A stretch of 6,744 nt of DNA from Minisyncoccota bacterium. Lineage in GTDB: Bacteria > Patescibacteriota > Minisyncoccia > UBA6257 > HR35. A program made the position numbers and the translations under genes. The stretch covers positions 1-6,744 of the forward strand of contig CALHPI010000026.1 of NCBI GenBank assembly GCA_938036275.1. The letters are read 5' to 3'. How positions within the stretch are numbered: the first letter of the stretch is position 1; each line of letters starts with the position of its first letter. The notes beneath the pieces are model-generated. The model ran no database searches, was not told the origin of the DNA, and was given only the letters and a program-made list of their open reading frames with translations. This document shows, piece after piece, positions 5,771-6,744 of this stretch.

Positions 5771-6744
5771 TGTTGATAAAGACTCAGTAGTTGATTAGCT
5801 GTTTTTGACCAGCAAAACTTGTGTTGGGCTTCGATTTTACTATTAATTAAATATAAATTTTTCATTTTTTGATATTTTAAAATACCAACAATTTTATTAG
5901 CTAATTCTTTTATATCCCAAAAATCAAATCTCATTATGTTATTTAAATAAAAACCAACCCCGGTTGTTTTGGAAACAATAACTGGAACATCATTATTTAA
6001 ACCTTCTAAAGGAACTAAACCAAAAGGGTCAGCTACTGAAGGCACAACTAAAAGATCAGCTGTTTGATAAATTCCCCAAAGTTTACTGTCTCTTAAGAAA
6101 TTTGTAAAGATGACATTTTCTTGAATTTGAAGTTCATAAGCTAATTTAACTAAATAAGGAAACATATCACCCGAACCAACAAAAACAAATTTTATTTGAG
6201 GTAAAAATTTTTTAACCAAAGGAATTGCTCTTAAAAGATAATCTGGTCCTTTTTGCAAAGTCAACCTGCCAACAAAAAGAACAATTTGCCAACCTTCTTT
6301 TTTTAAATTTATTAGATAAGAAGGAAGTTTACCATTTTCTTTTGACCAAAAAAAACCATTGGGTAAAACAAAAATTTTCTTTTGATCAATTCCATAGACT
6401 TTAACTAAAACATCTTTAGTGAGATCACTAACCGGCAGAAGATAATCAGCTTTTGAAAAGTATTCTTTTTCAATCTGATAGATTATTGGATGGGGGTTGT
6501 TGCCAGTTCTTTCAATTTCTGTTGAATGAATATGCAAAAATGAGGGAACTTGAAAATATTCTTTTAAAAAATTAACTCCGGGCCCAGAAAACCAGTCGTG
6601 ACCATGGACAATATCTGGTTTTTCGTTGTAAACTGATAAAACTCTTTCTCCATAACTAAAAACTAAATTTAAAAGTTCACTATCAAACCAAAAATATTTT
6701 TCTAAATAACCAATAATTTTTTTCGAATAATTTTCAGCAAAAAT
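5758..6744 (-). CDS. GT4-family glycosyltransferase, 5'-partial, probably glucan synthesis
   Basis: Predicted retaining GT-B glycosyltransferase. The frame stays open from the TAG at 5758-5760 to the window edge (328 residues visible). The TTG at 6535-6537 is internal, because codons upstream of it continue the fold with PDIVHGHDWFSGPG at 43-56. Then come HIHSTEIERTGN at 71-82, LLPVSDLTKDVL at 102-113, LPNG at 127-130, the phosphate-binding loop FVGRLTLQKG at 157-166 (R160/K165), DPFGLVPLEGL at 239-249, and SKTTGV followed by FDFWDIKELANKI. The HSTE and DFWD signatures match the GT4 subgroup found beside GH57 and glycogen synthase genes in Bacteroidetes (recalled family knowledge). About 90-100 N-terminal residues, including the glycine-rich donor loop, lie outside the window. 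The first acid of the E-X7-E motif is Asp (D239) rather than Glu; E247 is kept. It is the most upstream visible gene of the operon. Donor and acceptor are inferred from context. Confidence 0.87.
   Translation of the reverse strand: MFAENYSKKIIGYLEKYFWFDSELLNLVFSYGERVLSVYNEKPDIVHGHDWFSGPGVNFLKEYFQVPSFLHIHSTEIERTGNNPHPIIYQIEKEYFSKADYLLPVSDLTKDVLVKVYGIDQKKIFVLPNGFFWSKENGKLPSYLINLKKEGWQIVLFVGRLTLQKGPDYLLRAIPLVKKFLPQIKFVFVGSGDMFPYLVKLAYELQIQENVIFTNFLRDSKLWGIYQTADLLVVPSVADPFGLVPLEGLNNDVPVIVSKTTGVGFYLNNIMRFDFWDIKELANKIVGILKYQKMKNLYLINSKIEAQHKFCWSKTANQLLSLYQQCLQ

Noticed and set aside
1..6744. Alternative genetic code (TGA as glycine) as in some candidate phyla
   Set aside because: All five frames read through under the standard code with family-consistent Gly and Trp positions, and no in-frame TGA is required. 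TGA is not used as a stop here, but five genes are too few to read anything into that.
1..6744. Mobile elements, CRISPR arrays, tRNAs or riboswitches
   Set aside because: No repeated spacers, terminal inverted repeats, cloverleaf-like stretches or long non-coding gaps were found; coding sequence covers nearly every base.

Overview
The window is AT-rich (roughly 30% GC by eye) and almost entirely protein-coding. It uses the standard bacterial code: no in-frame TGA is needed, and the five visible stops are TAA or TAG. No rRNA, tRNA, CRISPR array, insertion sequence or long repeat was seen. The low GC, very tight packing with overlapping genes, lack of clear Shine-Dalgarno sites, and an exported coiled-coil/lytic transglycosylase protein suggest a small-genome bacterium, possibly a Patescibacteria/CPR lineage. 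That assignment is an inference; no phylogenetic marker gene is present.

Layout. Positions 2-1297 (+) carry an exported cell-wall protein whose 5' end lies outside the window: a signal peptide, a long coiled coil with a PcsB/CwlO-like central segment, and a C-terminal MltB/SLT-type lytic transglycosylase domain. Positions 1239-6744 (-) carry one compact leftward gene string. In transcription order it encodes a GT4 glycosyltransferase (5' end outside the window), a GH57 alpha-amylase-type enzyme, a eukaryote-type GT3 glycogen synthase, and an amylo-alpha-1,6-glucosidase (GH133/GDE_C). Neighbouring genes in the string overlap by 13, 26 and 11 bp, which points to one translationally coupled operon. 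The last gene and the rightward cell-wall gene converge and share 59 bp of coding DNA.

Working together, the four leftward genes look like a complete make-and-trim set for a storage alpha-glucan. GT3, possibly with GT4, would elongate alpha-1,4 chains. GH57 would cut or transfer alpha-1,4 segments, and the GH133 enzyme would remove alpha-1,6 branch stubs. The classical bacterial GlgA (GT5), GlgB/GlgX (GH13), GlgC and glycogen phosphorylase are not in this window, though they could lie beyond its edges. The most notable points are the GT3 synthase with a partly kept, partly altered version of the eukaryotic regulatory arginine cluster, the GH57 + GH133 pairing that could reproduce eukaryotic-style indirect debranching with two separate proteins, the E-to-D change in the GT4 active-site motif, and the PcsB-like coiled coil joined to a lytic transglycosylase.
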